Assembly (NCBI GenBank): GCA_016858145.1
Contig: JAEHOE010000059.1
Span: 248,001 to 312,000, forward strand
Length of the DNA: 64,000 bases
Direction of reading: 5' to 3'
From: Edaphochlamys debaryana
Lineage: Eukaryota; Chlorophyta; Chlorophyceae; Chlamydomonadales
The position numbers and the translations under genes were made by a program. This document shows, piece by piece, positions 1-11,751 of this stretch (within the stretch, counting starts at the first letter, position 1; each line of letters starts with the position of its first letter). The notes under the pieces were generated by a model that worked only from the letters and a program-made list of their open reading frames with translations, searched no databases and was not told the DNA's origin.

Positions 1-124
1 GCTGGACCCATGGACTCTGTGGCGGCTATGTACCTCCTCCGGCAATCCCACTAACAACTCGACGCTCTCCCGCTTACCAGCTTCAAACACCCCCCGCTGC
101 CCCCGCCCCCGCCTGCGCCCGCAG

Positions 125-3100
125 ACGCCACGCCGCTGCCCCCCCTCCCCCCCTCGCCCCCGCCGCCCCCGCCCGCCCCCGACCTGGCGGTTCGCAACGA
201 CCTGGCGGTTAACGCCACCCTCGCCCTCGGCGCGCTGGTGAGCTGGTTGGGTAGTTGACCGTTGGTAGTTGGTAGTTGGTAGTTGGAAGCTGGTTGCGTG
301 GTGGGTCGGTTGGGTGCTGCGGGGAGGAGGGGGAGGAGGGGTGCAACCTCGGGGTGCAACCGGCCCTTCTTGCCCACCTCCCTGCCCCCGACCCCCTGCC
401 ACTGCCCCTCAGTACTACATTCGCCTGGGCGCCCCCGCCTCCACACCCGACCCCGGATCCGGCCCCGGATCCGGCGCGGGTTCCGGTTCCAGCTCCGGCG
501 CGGGTTCCGGATCCGGCACCGTGTGGGGCACCTACTGCCCCCGGTCGCCCCCCACCACCGCCGCCGCCGCCCAGGCGGGAGACCGCTCCGCCGCCGCCGC
601 GCTGTGCAACCAACTAACGGCCGGAAAGCGGCCGCACGGTTACTGGGTCTACATCGACTCGCTTCCGAGCAGCGGGTACGGCACGGCCGTTGTGGTCGTA
701 CGGCAGGAAACCGCGTCGTACACCCGCACAGCAATGCGCTAGAAACCCTCACCTCCCCAAACCCCACCAACCCCCGCCCTCCACAACCCCCCAACACCCC
801 CCCGCCCAATCACCCCCCAGCGGAGCGCCCTACCCCGGCGTGCCCTCATCCGCGGAACGGCAGGCTCTGGGCGTTACCGCTCAGGACGTGGACGTGAGAA
901 AAGGGGGGTGGAGGGGCGTGGGGGGGATTGCGGGGATGGTTGGGGGAGGAAGGGGAGATCAGCGCTGGGCGTTACCGTCCAAGAGTTGGGCGCGGGGGTG
1001 AGGGGTCGGAGGGGGAGGGTGTAACCTTGGAGGGATGCAGAGTGCGGGTACGGGTGAGAGGCCGTGGACTTCAGAGGGTGCCAATGCGGGTGGGAGGGGC
1101 TCCCCATGCACACGCCCTTGCACCGCCCCTGCCCCCGGCCCCCACAACTCCATCGCCTCGCATCCGCCCTCACCCCACCCACCCACTCTCCCGAACTGCC
1201 CACGCCCCCTCCCCCCAGTGCACCCTGGTCCACGTCACCCCCTCCACGCCCCCCCTGTGGCTGGGGGACCCGGACGATGACCCCCGGGCCTCCGGGATAG
1301 CGCCCAACATCAGCGTGTGCAGGTGCGGAGCGGTTGCGGGTTGGCGGTTGGCCATTGGCGGGGAAGGGGCCTCAGGGCCCAACATCACTGTGTGCAGATG
1401 CGGAGCGGTGGGGGACCGAGATGATGGAACGAGGGATAGGATCACCATCACATCCTCGCCCTTTCCTGCCAAACATCACCACCTGCTGGCGAGGGCGGGA
1501 TGCGAGGAGCCGGGATGGGGGTGGATGGGGGCATGTGGGTGTGAGGAGTCGAGCCAAAGGGGAAGCTTTGCATCGCCCGTCGACCGGGAGCCCTTGGGAA
1601 AAGGAAGTACCCTATGGGGTCGCGCGCCTGACCACTTCTTCCACGCGCCTGTCCCGACCTTCCACACCCCTCTTGCCCCCACCCCCCTCTTCCCCCAGGG
1701 CGGTCGTGGCCAGCCCGCTGCCCTCGCCGCAGCCCTCCTCCTGTGCCTCCAGCGGATGGGCCTCGCGGCTGCTGGGCTGCCTGAGTAAGACAATCTGGCA
1801 GGGGGGAATGGAGGGCCATGGAGGGGAGCCTTAGGCTCCTGAGAGGGGGGAGCTGTGGAGCCTGCACGAGCGGAACCTTCCACTGCGTTCACCCTTTTCC
1901 TTCCCATGTGATGTGATTTCTGAGGCATCCCATTTCTCTCTGCTCCCGCCATCCGCCCGCCCCATGCAGACGTGGACTATGCCGTACCGCCCGCCATCCT
2001 GGGCCTTCGCCTGGCGGGCGGCAGCAACAGCAGCTGGGGCCGGCTGGAGGTGCTCGTGCGCCGCAGTAGCGTGGGGGGGGTCAGGTGGGTGACCGGGGGC
2101 GGGGGGCGGGGGGCCGGTGCCCCAAGGCACAGGGCCGCAGCAGCGGGTATGGGAGTAGGAGAGTTGGAGAGGGCCCGCTCATAGGGTGAACGCGGCTCCA
2201 GGACATGGAGTGGCACGCCGTGTGGTAAGAGAGCTTGTGAGGGTTACGGTCGCTGGCGCGCGTTCAGCTGCGGACCCGTTCGCCCGCCATGCCCTCACAT
2301 GCCCCCCCCCATGCGCCCCCCGATCTCCTGACCCTGCCCTGCCCCCTCCCCATTCCCTTGCCTATGGCCCCCCAATGCCCCCCCCTATGCCCCCCCCCCA
2401 TGCACCACCCCCCCCGTGCGCCCCCCCATGCGCCCCCAGCGCTGCGCCCCTGGCCTGGGGCACCATCTGCGACCGGGGCTTCCGCCGGGAGCACGCAAAG
2501 GTGGGCGGGATGGGTGGGGGGGATGGGGGTGGGAGGGGGGGGCGGGGAGCGTGCGCGGGTTGTTGGGCGGGCACAGGGCCGGAGGGGGGATTAGTGGGCG
2601 ACGTGGTAGGGGTAGGGGGGCTGCCGAAGGCAGGGAAGGGGGTGCAGGCAAGGGGCCGCAGGCGGCGGGCCCGATGGGCGGGATCCGTTGCGCAGGGAGG
2701 GACACGTGACGTGGAGCACGTGCCGTACCCTCGAGCGCCGCAACCCTCTCCCCCTCTCCCTTCCTCCGTCCCCCCCTCCCCCCCCTCGCCCCAGGCCGTG
2801 TGCCGGGACTTGGGCCTGGGCTGGACCCGGGCCCGGCGGTTGCCAGCTAGCACCGTACCAACCGCCAACGGCTCGCTGCCTATTGCGATCGACAAGATCT
2901 CGTGCTCGTACAACAACTACCCGCTGTCCTGGCTGGGCCCAGATGCGCCCGCGTACGGCAGATCTTGGCCGTCCTTCGCTCGGGATTGCATGGCGTCGAC
3001 CAGCACCGGCTCCGTGTTGCCCTCTTGCGGGCACGGGACGGACGTGGTGATTGTCTGTGGGGGGAAATGTGAGTGTTGGGCGGGTGGAGGTGGGGTGCCA

Positions 3101-3450
3101 CGCGGGGGGGGGCACGCAATAGGGGGTGGGTTAAAACCCGTTGTGCCCTGGGCCGGACCATGGAGACGCCAGGGGGCGGGGCAACGTGGGATTGCGAAAG
3201 GCCGCGGGGTACCGGTACGGTGTGGTCTGGGCCTGGCCAGGGTCGCGCGGGGAAACGCCTGGCCCTCGCATAAACCTACATCATCCCTTGCTGTCCGAGC
3301 AGCCCCCGACAACCTCTCAAACCCCGCCCCCTCTCCCCCCCACCCCCACCCTCACGCCCCGCAGCCCCGAAGCTGCCGCCCCCGAAGCCCCCCTCCTCGC
3401 TGTCACCCTCGCCCCCCTCTGACGCGGCACCGTCGACTCAGGCCCCATAG
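125..3450 (+). CDS. SRCR-domain protein, 5' end incomplete
   Basis: This is a spliced gene with exons I place at 125-237, 413-717, 821-893, 1219-1322, 1699-1784, 1970-2084, 2440-2500, 2795-3068 and 3365-3450, all with compatible phases; the stop is the TAG at 3448-3450. The C-terminal half is one scavenger receptor cysteine-rich (SRCR) domain. It opens with LRLAGGSNSSWGRLEVLV, continues with WGTICDRGF and AVCRDLG, and closes with DVVIVCGG. The tail is Pro/Ser-rich. Upstream are a Pro-rich stretch, a Gly/Ser run and a section I do not recognise. SRCR domains are extracellular ligand-binding modules that are abundant in Chlamydomonas, so a secreted or membrane protein is likely, but no signal peptide is visible because the start lies in or before the first 124 bases. 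The SRCR call is firm; the first exon and total length are not. Confidence 0.75.
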
Positions 3451-4368
3451 TCGGACCCTCGTGAGCCATAGCCTCGACGGGGCCCTTGCGGACGCCGGCA
3501 CCGCCGCCGTGTGGGCCCATGCCCCGTAATCGGGGCCGCATCAGCGGGAGCAAGTTAAAAGCTTGTGCCGCTGCCAGAACGGCGTAGCAGAGGATGGTTC
3601 CGGACCTTAGGACAACCTTCGGACGAGGGCCAGGAGAGCCTTGCGGGCAGGGCCACGGCCGCTTCCAGCATGGGCTGCCGCTGCGGCGGCGGCCTCACAC
3701 GGACGCGGTCAGCATATGGGGGGTTGCGGGCCGTCCCTACCGCTGAGGCGTGGACCCCTGGCACCCGGGCGTGCTGTCGCGGGGGGACGTGGAGGCGGGA
3801 CAGCGGGTTGCGCTTACTGGCGTAAGTGGGCGTGCTCGAGGGAATGTGGCAATGGCGAGGGGGCATGGGACCGGACCTGCATGACGGCCGAGGGCCGTCG
3901 GGGCGGGCTGCCGTACGTGTTTGCTGGCCTGCCGTACATGATGGCCACTTGCTGGCTTGCTGGTGACGTTCGCACGTGACCTTGGCTGACCCTGCTGATG
4001 CATGAGTGTGATGGAGCTAGTCAGACAGCTAGTGGGGAGGGCTGGCAACGCAGGAATGCGCTGCCGGCCAACGGCTTGTGCTTTGCAGGATAATGTTGTT
4101 GCTGAATGATGGCCCGGCCCTTGGACGTTGGGGCATACAGCCCGGCTGATGCAGGTTTGGCGTTGGGTGCTGCTATGTTGTGGCTGTAGCTGTGGCAGCT
4201 GAAGTGTGCGGTTCTGGTGCTGTGAGTGCTGTTTATGTGTGATGTTGGCAGGTGTTGGCGTACCGTAGATGGCAGAGTTAGTTGCTGGCCTGGGAGATTA
4301 GAGTCAGGTTCGGCTCGGATCATTCCTACTCTTAGTAGTATAGTGCATTCTGGCAATGTTTCGTAGAG

Positions 4369-4895
4369 TCGTGACTGAGATGCACGCCACGCAGCACAGC
4401 TGTTTTCGCGGGGGAGCTGTGTTGGGGGCTGGCGTGGAGTCGGGGAGTCCGGGAGATGTCGAGCGCGCCCCGCCCTCCCCCCTAGACCCCAGCGGGTTCC
4501 CCCGACAGTTGGGGGTCGTTGGCGCGCAACCGAAAGGCCCCTCGCGTGCACGCCGGCGCTTGGCCCCCCGAACACGCCTTGGCAGCAGCAGGGACGCCTT
4601 GGAAGCTGCAGGTCCGTGTCCTTCAGCCTCAAAAATTATGGATGGCATGGGCTTCCGCATGTAGGAGGGTTGAGGGTTCTTTGACCATGGCCCCGCGCTG
4701 CTCGCTTGTATAATGGGTAGCCGCTTTGCTGCTCTTTGCAATGGTGCTGTCGCATGGAGCTCGCAGCCGGCTCTGCGTGGTTGGCGTTGGAGGCTTGCAT
4801 GGGGCTGACCCGACCTCCAATGGAACTTGCGCCCCGGATAATAGCGCCAGGCTTGCCTTGCCTTAGAACACTCCGCACCTCCGCACGAGGAATAC
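4369..4895 (+). repeat. Upstream copy of a ~525-bp direct duplication
   Basis: It is near-identical to 7053-7580. Both copies run from the shared tcgtRactgagatgcac through a TATAAT-like site (4709-4714 here) to the shared gcacctccgcacgag. Differences are scattered substitutions and small indels, concentrated at the two ends. In this copy no LCIC start codon follows; the sequence diverges at the point equivalent to about 8 bases before that ATG. Confidence 0.9.
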
Positions 4896-5238
4896 CCCGA
4901 CCCCAGGCCCCCATTACCCCAGCCCCCGACGCGAATGTATGGTATGCGGCAGTGCGTGCTGCCCATGAGAAGAGGCGAAGCGCTGATGCGTGTTTCGAGG
5001 CAATGTACCTTGGGCGGAGGGGGACGCGGCGACAAGAGCGCTTGGGCGGCAACAGCTGCAGCTGAGCCCAGTGTGGCTGGGGGGCACTTGCATTCACCTG
5101 AGGCGCCTGCCTTTTAAGTCGGGCGCTGTGGTGCTGCGGGCACTGCAGTCAGCGGTACCAAAATGCGGGGTTATTATTGACACCGGGGCGTAGTGCCGCG
5201 GAGTTTGTGGGGCTGGTGGATGCAGCAGGGGTTTGACG

Positions 5239-5269
5239 AGAACAACGTGGCAAGAAGCCGCATCGCATA
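5239..5269 (-). repeat. Short dispersed repeat, arm 1
   Basis: This 31-bp segment is the reverse complement, with about two mismatches, of the segment at 13770-13800. The core is atgcggcttcttgccacg. It is probably a remnant of a dispersed element. Confidence 0.6.
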
Positions 5270-7052
5270 GGTGAAGCAGCCGCGCACGAGACGGGCATGT
5301 CGACACCCTGAGCTGCAAGGACCCCCGTGAGGGTGGAAATGAAATTGCTAAAGCGCAGCCTCCAGTGCACTGGCTGCGGTGGGGACACATGGTGAGGACA
5401 GGGGTGGCGAGCCGGGGGCGACGAGCGGCCGTCCGGCTCAGAGCGACGGTGGAGCCTGAATGCAGCAGAGTCTTACCGCTACATACCCATACTCACCATG
5501 TAGCAGTGTCGGACCGGTGCCCAGCGAGAAAGGTGGAGGGTTGCAGCGGGGGACGGGGGGGGGGGGCGAGGGATGGCCGCGATGGCGCGTGGCGGAATGT
5601 ACTGGTGTAACGGCCGCACCACCTATCGGCCACACTGTGTGGTCGATAACATCATCTATATCTGCCTAAACAGCGGCCAAGGGGAATTGAAGGCCTTGGA
5701 GGCCAACTGTTTCATACCGTTTCATACCAACCGACTTTTGCAAGGTTTCCAACACATGCGTACTCAGCGTGCGTACACCTTACTTACATAGCCTTTCGTT
5801 GCTGCTTGCCACACCTCTGACGATCATTGATACGACGCACGTATCGAGTTCTGCGCAGTTCTCGACGGGTTGCATCTCCCATCACCGCGTGCGGCGAGCC
5901 CTCGCGAATGCTCACAAACACACAAGCGTCCCTCAACAATCTAGCACCAAGACGACGGAGGGCTCGAGTCCCGTCTTTCTGGCAGAATCCGCGAATTCCA
6001 GCGCGAGCATCTGGTCCACACATGCTGCCGGGAGTTGCGCCTCCTCTAGCGGCCGCTGCCCGCGCCATGGCGCAGTGCTTGAAGTGAGGGATGCTGCGCG
6101 TGTCACCTGCGGAAAGCTGTGTGCCCGGCGCGCTGTTGTGCCGGCACGCCGACGCCCCTTCGGACCCCTCCGCCCACATCCGCCTTGGGCCCCTCCGTGC
6201 CCCTGCCCCCTCCTCCTCTCAGGCAGCATGCTATAGGACGCCCCGTGGCGTCTTTTGCCAAAATCTGCTCTTCACACTCTTCAGGCCGTGGCACCGGCAA
6301 CTCGCTCAGCACGGCTCAGCCTAATCGGGCCTGCCCTGACACCGCAGAAAGGCATATTCCTGTGCCTCTCGACTCCAGCTTCTGGTCAATGGTCATACTA
6401 CGCTTTCTCTGTACCGCTCCGGCTCTCCTCCGCCTCTACTTCGTGATGGTGAGCGGCCCTGAGCACAAGAGGGAGCAAAGCGCCACTGCGCGTCAGGGTA
6501 CTTGGGTCAGGTCGGATTACCCGGGGGGACAACCTTAGGTCGGCAGCCTGGTCAGCCCTGCCTGATTGTGCCCTTCGACCCCCTGGCTGCAGGCCCTCCT
6601 TGCGTGCTTCCTCCAGCTGCGTCACTCCGGCCCTGGAACCTGCCTGTGCGGCATCCTCGGCCAGATCACTCCGCCCCTGGAGTGCAGCCCCAGTGGGCGT
6701 GAGCCCGCTCTCTTGCTGCAGCGGTGCCGGGGAGAGAGGGTCGGGCGGAGTCTCTGACAGGCCTCGAGGGGCTTCTGGGAGCCCCTGGGCAAGAGGGGCC
6801 CTCCGCCGCCTGGGAGCCCAAGGGCGAAAGGTTGGTCCGTTGGGGCCAGCGGTGCGGGGGCCAACAGACCCGGGGGAACCGAGGAAAAGGAGGCGTCACA
6901 TGGCCTTCGGTTTACCTCCTGAATTGCACCTCTGAGCTCCCGCGTGGTGGTAATGGAGCAATGTTTGTTGACCGTTGGGATGTCCCCGACAGATGGCATT
7001 TCGAGACTAGCATCGCGAGCAAGGATTTGACAAATGCGGACTGAGAACCTCT

Positions 7053-7580
7053 TCGTAACTGAGATGCACGCCACACAGCGCAGCTGCTATCGCGGGGGAG
7101 CTGTGTTGGGGGCTGGCGTGGAGTCGGGGCGTCCGGGAGATGGCGAGCACGCCCCACCCTCCGCCTGGACCCCAGCGGGTTCCCCCGACAGTTGGGGGTC
7201 GTTGGCGCGCAACCGAAAGGCCCCTCGCGTGCACGCCGGCGCTTGGCCCCCCGAACACGCCTTGGCAGCAGCAGGGACGCCTTGGAAGCTGCAGGTCCGT
7301 GTCCTTCAGCCTCAAAAATTATGGATGGCATGGGCTTCCGCATGTAGGAGGGTTGAGGGTTCTTTGACCATGGCCCCGCGCTGCTCGCTTGTATAATGGG
7401 TAGCCGCTTTGCTGCTCTTTGCAATGGTGCTGTCGCATGGAGCTCGCAGCCGGCTCTGCGTGGTTGGCGTTGGAGGCTTGCATGGGGCTGACCCGACCTC
7501 CAATGGAACTTGCGCCCCGGATAATAGCGCCAGGCTTGGCTTACCTCAGCACACTCCAGGCACCTCCGCACGAGCATACC
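7053..7580 (+). repeat. LCIC-proximal copy of the ~525-bp duplication; likely promoter/5'UTR
   Basis: This copy ends about 8 bases before the LCIC ATG, so it must contain the gene's proximal promoter and most of its 5' leader. A TATAAT-like hexamer is at 7392-7397. The same sequence is present 2.7 kb upstream without an attached coding region. It may be a promoter duplication, or a repeat that became the promoter. Confidence 0.75.
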
Positions 7581-7587
7581 TGACAAA

Positions 7588-10165
7588 ATGGCCCTCGCTA
7601 GCAAGACCGTGAAGGGCGCCCCTGTGGCTAAGTCCCAGGCTGGTATCATTCTGCCGGCGGTCCGCGCCCAGCCGGTCGCTCGGCGCGTCCGCGCGGTTCG
7701 CGCCCAGGCGACCAATGCCCTCACCGTCGCTGAGTCGAAGGCTCTTGCTCAGGCCGCTGCCGCGCCTGCCCCGGTCGCTGCCGTCGAGGAGGTCGACCTG
7801 GCGCGCCACATGCAGGACCGCCACGCCCACATCCTGCGGTAAGCGCCCGCTTACAGCCTGATCAGGCGTCAAAGTGTCGTCTGGGAAGTCTGGCTTATCT
7901 GGGCTCTCTCCTCGCAGGTACTTCCCGACCGCTCTGGGTATCGATGACTTCATGGCCCGCACTGAGGTAGGCTGGACGCGCTGACCAGCTTTCCATGGTG
8001 CAATTGTCTTATGAGCTTTTCACGGTGCTTGCAGATTGTCCTGGCTGGCTACGGCTTCACCGGCGACAACACCATTGGTGAGCAGAATCGTCGGAGGTTG
8101 TGCGCTGGAGGGCCGCGAGCTTCAGCCCTCAGTAAAACAGCCATATCTAATTAGTTTAAGCCACTTGGCGGCAGCTGGGTCCCGCTGGGCCCCAGCCCGT
8201 AGGGTTCGTTTGCCCCGGATAGACAGTGTGGTCTCACCCGCACCCCCCATCCCCCTCTCCCCTTGTTCCCCAGCCATGACCAACCTGTGCCGTGATGAGG
8301 TGACCCAGATTGTCAAGGACAAGATTGAGGCTGCCTTCGGCTCCTCGTTCAACACCAACGGCCTGGGCGCTGTCCTGACCTGCGGTGTGACCGGCATGAA
8401 GGCCGGCCTCAGCCACTCCCCCGTGTGCTCGGTGAGACCCCTGCCCATCTACTGCAACCTCCAGCCCCCTGTCACCCTCTCACTCAACTCACCCCCTGTC
8501 TAAGCCTGCCCGTTGCCCACACCCTGCCTGGCACACGTCGCTGACGCCTCCGCCCCTTGATTCTCGCTCTCGTCTCCATAGGGCGGCCGCGAGCGCTACG
8601 TCTTCTTCGCCTTCCCCCACATTGCCATCAACTCTGAGGGCGAGGTGGGCGCCATCACCCGCCCCGGCCGCCCGAAGAAGTCGTGCGCCTGCGGTGCCCT
8701 GCAGAAGGTGAGGGAGACTGTTGGAGTGGGGGGCTGCGCATGTCGAGAGGGGGCCCGGTCTGTAGCCTCCTACAGGGCTCTCTCCGGGGCCGCCTGCCGG
8801 TGCCTAAACAGCATGTCCTCGTCTACTGTTGTTCACGAGGGCTCCTCCTGGAACCCTCCACTGCCGTATCCTTTACCTGGCGGTGCTCAGCGAGCATGGT
8901 TTCGTCTGCTGGTCATGTGCTCCTACCCTCCACCGCCGCATCCTCACCTCCCCGTCACCTCCTTTCCCCCTCCCCCCGCAGTGCCTGGTTGAGCTCAAGG
9001 CGGAGGGCATTGACGCCGCCTGCCGCTCGCCCGGCCTGCACGACCCGCTCGAGCCCGAGTACTCGATCCTCAAGCAGCGCCTGGCCCGCCGCGTGCGCTA
9101 CGAGAAGCTGGACATCGCCCTCATGGACCTGCCCTCGCTCACCCAGGTGCGTCGCGCGTGTGTGGAGGGAGCGATGGGGTGGGGAAAGTAGTGCTGTGAG
9201 GGCTGGGGAGGGTGGTAAGCATGGGCTTTCAGGGAGCGGGGAGGTTGAGGTGCTTTGGCGGGGCAAGGACGGTCGACGGATAGACAGCGGGCTGCGTACG
9301 GGGACGGTCCGAGTGCCGACCCACATGACTTCCCCGAACCCAGTCGCCTGCCTCTCACCACTCTCCTGGCAGCCCGTCCTCTCACCACGTTTGCCCCCCC
9401 CTCCTCCCCCTCCCCCTCTACCTCCCCCCTATCAGGTGGCCGAGCGCACCATCTCTGACGACCTGGAGTTCCTGATTGAGAAGGCCGTCAACCCCTCGAC
9501 CGCCGACTACGCCGTGATCACGGGCGTGGAGATCCACAACTGGGCCGCGCACCTGGAGGAGGGCGGCGAGCCCAGCATGGAGTTCATTGCCCCCACCAAG
9601 GCCTACGTTGTGGTCAACGGCGTCAAGACGCACCTGGACCTCGCCATGGTGCCGGTGAGATGCCGTGCTGCGCGTGCTGTGCTGTGCCGCGTGCTGCGGG
9701 CTGCGTGCTGCACCATGCTGTGTGTCTGCCGTAATCAGAGCTGCGCCACGCCCCGCTCAGCCCTGTGCGTCCGTCCCCTGGACCCCTATCACTAGGGCAG
9801 TCGCTGACCCACCCTCCTACCCCTCCCCTCCGCTCCCCTCGCAGCCCATGTCGTTCCGCCAGCTGCAGCTCATGGCCGAGCGCTCCATGGACGTGCCGGC
9901 CGGCGACATCTGCAGCGGTATGCGCGGCGCCGTGCTGCAGGAGATCCCCTACGGGTACCTGGAGAAGCGGATGGGCGGCGCCTCGACCGAGGGCGCCGTG
10001 GCCGGCCGCGTGTCCAACCCCGTCAACCTGCAGATTGCCGCCGAGTGGCCCTCGTGGCAGTCGCGCATCCGCCGCGACAACAACGCCGCGCCCTACACGC
10101 TGCACCAGCTGGAGCGTGACATGGGCGCCCCGACCATGGACTCGCCCGAGATGATTGGCCAGTGA
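7588..10165 (+). CDS. LCIC: Limiting-CO2-inducible protein LCIC (LCIB/LCIC family)
   Basis: There are eight exons: 7588-7838, 7918-7966, 8035-8077, 8274-8431, 8582-8707, 8982-9146, 9436-9654 and 9845-10165, all in phase, giving 443 aa. The N-terminus (MALASKTVKGAPVAK, Arg/Ala/Val-rich to about residue 45) is a chloroplast transit peptide. The body is the LCIB/LCIC fold, related to beta/theta carbonic anhydrases. The expected zinc ligands are visible as Cys151 (LTCGVTGMKAG), His180 (FPHIAI) and Cys204 (CACGAL). In Chlamydomonas, LCIB and LCIC form a stromal complex around the pyrenoid that helps recapture leaked CO2 under low CO2. The length and the neighbouring CPSase and RAF1 genes favour LCIC over LCIB, LCID or LCIE, but that choice rests on memory. 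The ATG has a good context (acaaaATGG). Family is certain, paralogue about 75%. Confidence 0.93.
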
Positions 10166-10816
10166 AGCCACAGCGCTGAGCTGGCGGTGGACGCGCTCGC
10201 GGCCGTGGGCATTGCGGCGTTTGCGGCGGCGATTGGTTGTGTGGACAGCGCTTGGGCCGCGGGCGTGATTGCCTGGGCGCCCTAGCGCGGACCCGCGCCC
10301 CTGCCTTCGCCCTTGCGTGCTTGGCGAGGCCCCAGCGGCGTGCCGTGGCCTGTGCGGTACCGCGGGTGCTTCCGCTGCCGGGGTGCCGTTGCGCTGGGTG
10401 GTGAGGGGGGAGTGGGGCTCGAGACACTGTGAGATGACCACTGTTGCGGTGCGCGGAGTGGCTTGGAGCGGAGCGGGGCGGCTCGCTTGTCGTCTGGTTG
10501 CATACAGGCGGGGTGCTTGCTGTTTTGAGCGAGGCGGGCCTCCGCGCGCAGTCGGACCAAGGCGAGACCCGGTTGGGTTGACAGGGGCGGGGTGGGGCGC
10601 ACGTGCATACAGTCGCTTGGACATTAGGGGCCAAGAGGCTGATGTTACTCCTTAGGTAGCTTACTTGAACGTTGACGTGTTTGACCCTGAGCGACGCATG
10701 ACCCGGTCTAGGCAGGATGCGGAACTTAATCAGCGGCTGCACCTAATGGCAGCTGAAGCTCGTGTATCATCCACAATAGTGAGCGGCGAATCGAAAGAAG
10801 GCAAGGACGCAGGCGG

Positions 10817-10821
10817 TGTAA
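10817..10821 (+). promoter_or_regulatory. Candidate poly(A) signal TGTAA for LCIC
   Basis: TGTAA is the usual polyadenylation signal of volvocine algae. This copy lies about 650 bases after the stop, a normal 3'UTR length for the group. Confidence 0.45.
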
Positions 10822-11213
10822 CGAGAGATCGAAGCCTTCCAATCCCGTGCAGACCCGAGTCACCGTGTCTGACGAAGACTGGCCCCTGTTGCCATACCGC
10901 TATGTCGGCGCAATCAGACCAGCATGCCTCAGCGTCTGGACGCCGTGAGCAGGCGCAGCTCGACGCCCCAGCCAGCGGTGCGCCTGCAGTGCTATGGGGC
11001 TTGCCACCAAGGGCGTGGTGGGCAGCAACAGCAAGAGGCGCGCCTGCAGGGCTCAAGTGGACAAGGGCCCTACAGGCCCCAGGCCTAGTAGGAAATCCCA
11101 CGCAGAAGCCCGTGGGCTGGTACCGTAGCCTGTCTACGGCGGTCCTGCGTCCCGCCAGGCCGCCCTCAGCTTGCCTCTCGAATCCGTTGACCCCAGCTCC
11201 CGCTCTACGTGCT

Positions 11214-11266
11214 GGGGTTAAGAACAGGGGTGCCAGGCAAGCGAGTGCGCAAGGGCACGGCCCGGG
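11214..11266 (+). repeat. Dispersed inverted repeat, arm A
   Basis: The segment is almost the exact reverse complement of 35530-35580 over about 50 bases. The shared core includes gccaggcaagcgagtgcgca. No coding content is seen in either arm. Confidence 0.7.
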
Positions 11267-11751
11267 ATATTCCTGGGCGGGCCTGCTTCGCTCGTTGCTT
11301 ATATACCCTGTTGCATCCGGCTGGTGGGCCAGACCCGGCTAGTTGCACGTTGCATTCACCCCAGCTCCCAACTTCTGGTCTTGACCCGTTGGCCTGACTC
11401 GGTCCCGTAGTCACAGTCCCTGCCCAGCGAATGGGCGGGATTGCGGGAGCTATGAGCTTCACGGGACATCCCTGGCGCAGCGGCCCGGCTCGTCCCGGCC
11501 TGCCTTTCACGTTGTTAAGACATCTTTGGGCTGCGTCACTTGCAGCTGCGCTCATTGTAAATGTCAAGCGCGCCGGTGCCTCTTTCACACCACGGCTGTA
11601 TGCTGTACGGCAGGCATGCTGCACGACACTTGCTCGGCCAAAAAGCAAGCAAAAGGGCGCATCCTCGCCCGAAGTCTTGGTAATTCGCAAGGCGGACATT
11701 ATTACACACTCCCACCGAGGATTCCAGCTTAGATCTACTTCTCGTGCACGA

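Larger units (their letters stand above)
3451..7587. other. Non-coding stretch between SRCR gene and LCIC
   Basis: I see no convincing exon here on either strand. It should hold the 3'UTR of the SRCR gene and the promoter and 5'UTR of LCIC. The only clear structure is the direct duplication at 4369-4895 and 7053-7580. A short direct repeat (gtttcatacc twice) lies near 5709-5728, and one arm of a dispersed inverted repeat lies at 5239-5269. Confidence 0.6.
10166..11751. other. LCIC 3'UTR and intergenic region
   Basis: No exon is recognised. The LCIC 3'UTR probably ends after the TGTAA at 10817-10821. One arm of a dispersed inverted repeat is at 11214-11266. The last few hundred bases are the promoter and leader of the next gene. 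Confidence 0.5.

Noticed and set aside
2186..3529. 447-codon frame as a single exon
   Set aside because: It reads through two introns with good donors and acceptors; the SRCR exons inside it are real but the intronic parts are poly-Gly/Pro noise.
6100..6900. Possible gene suggested by several Cys/Pro-rich frames
   Set aside because: No in-phase exon set, start or recognised motif; composition matches non-coding GC-rich DNA.
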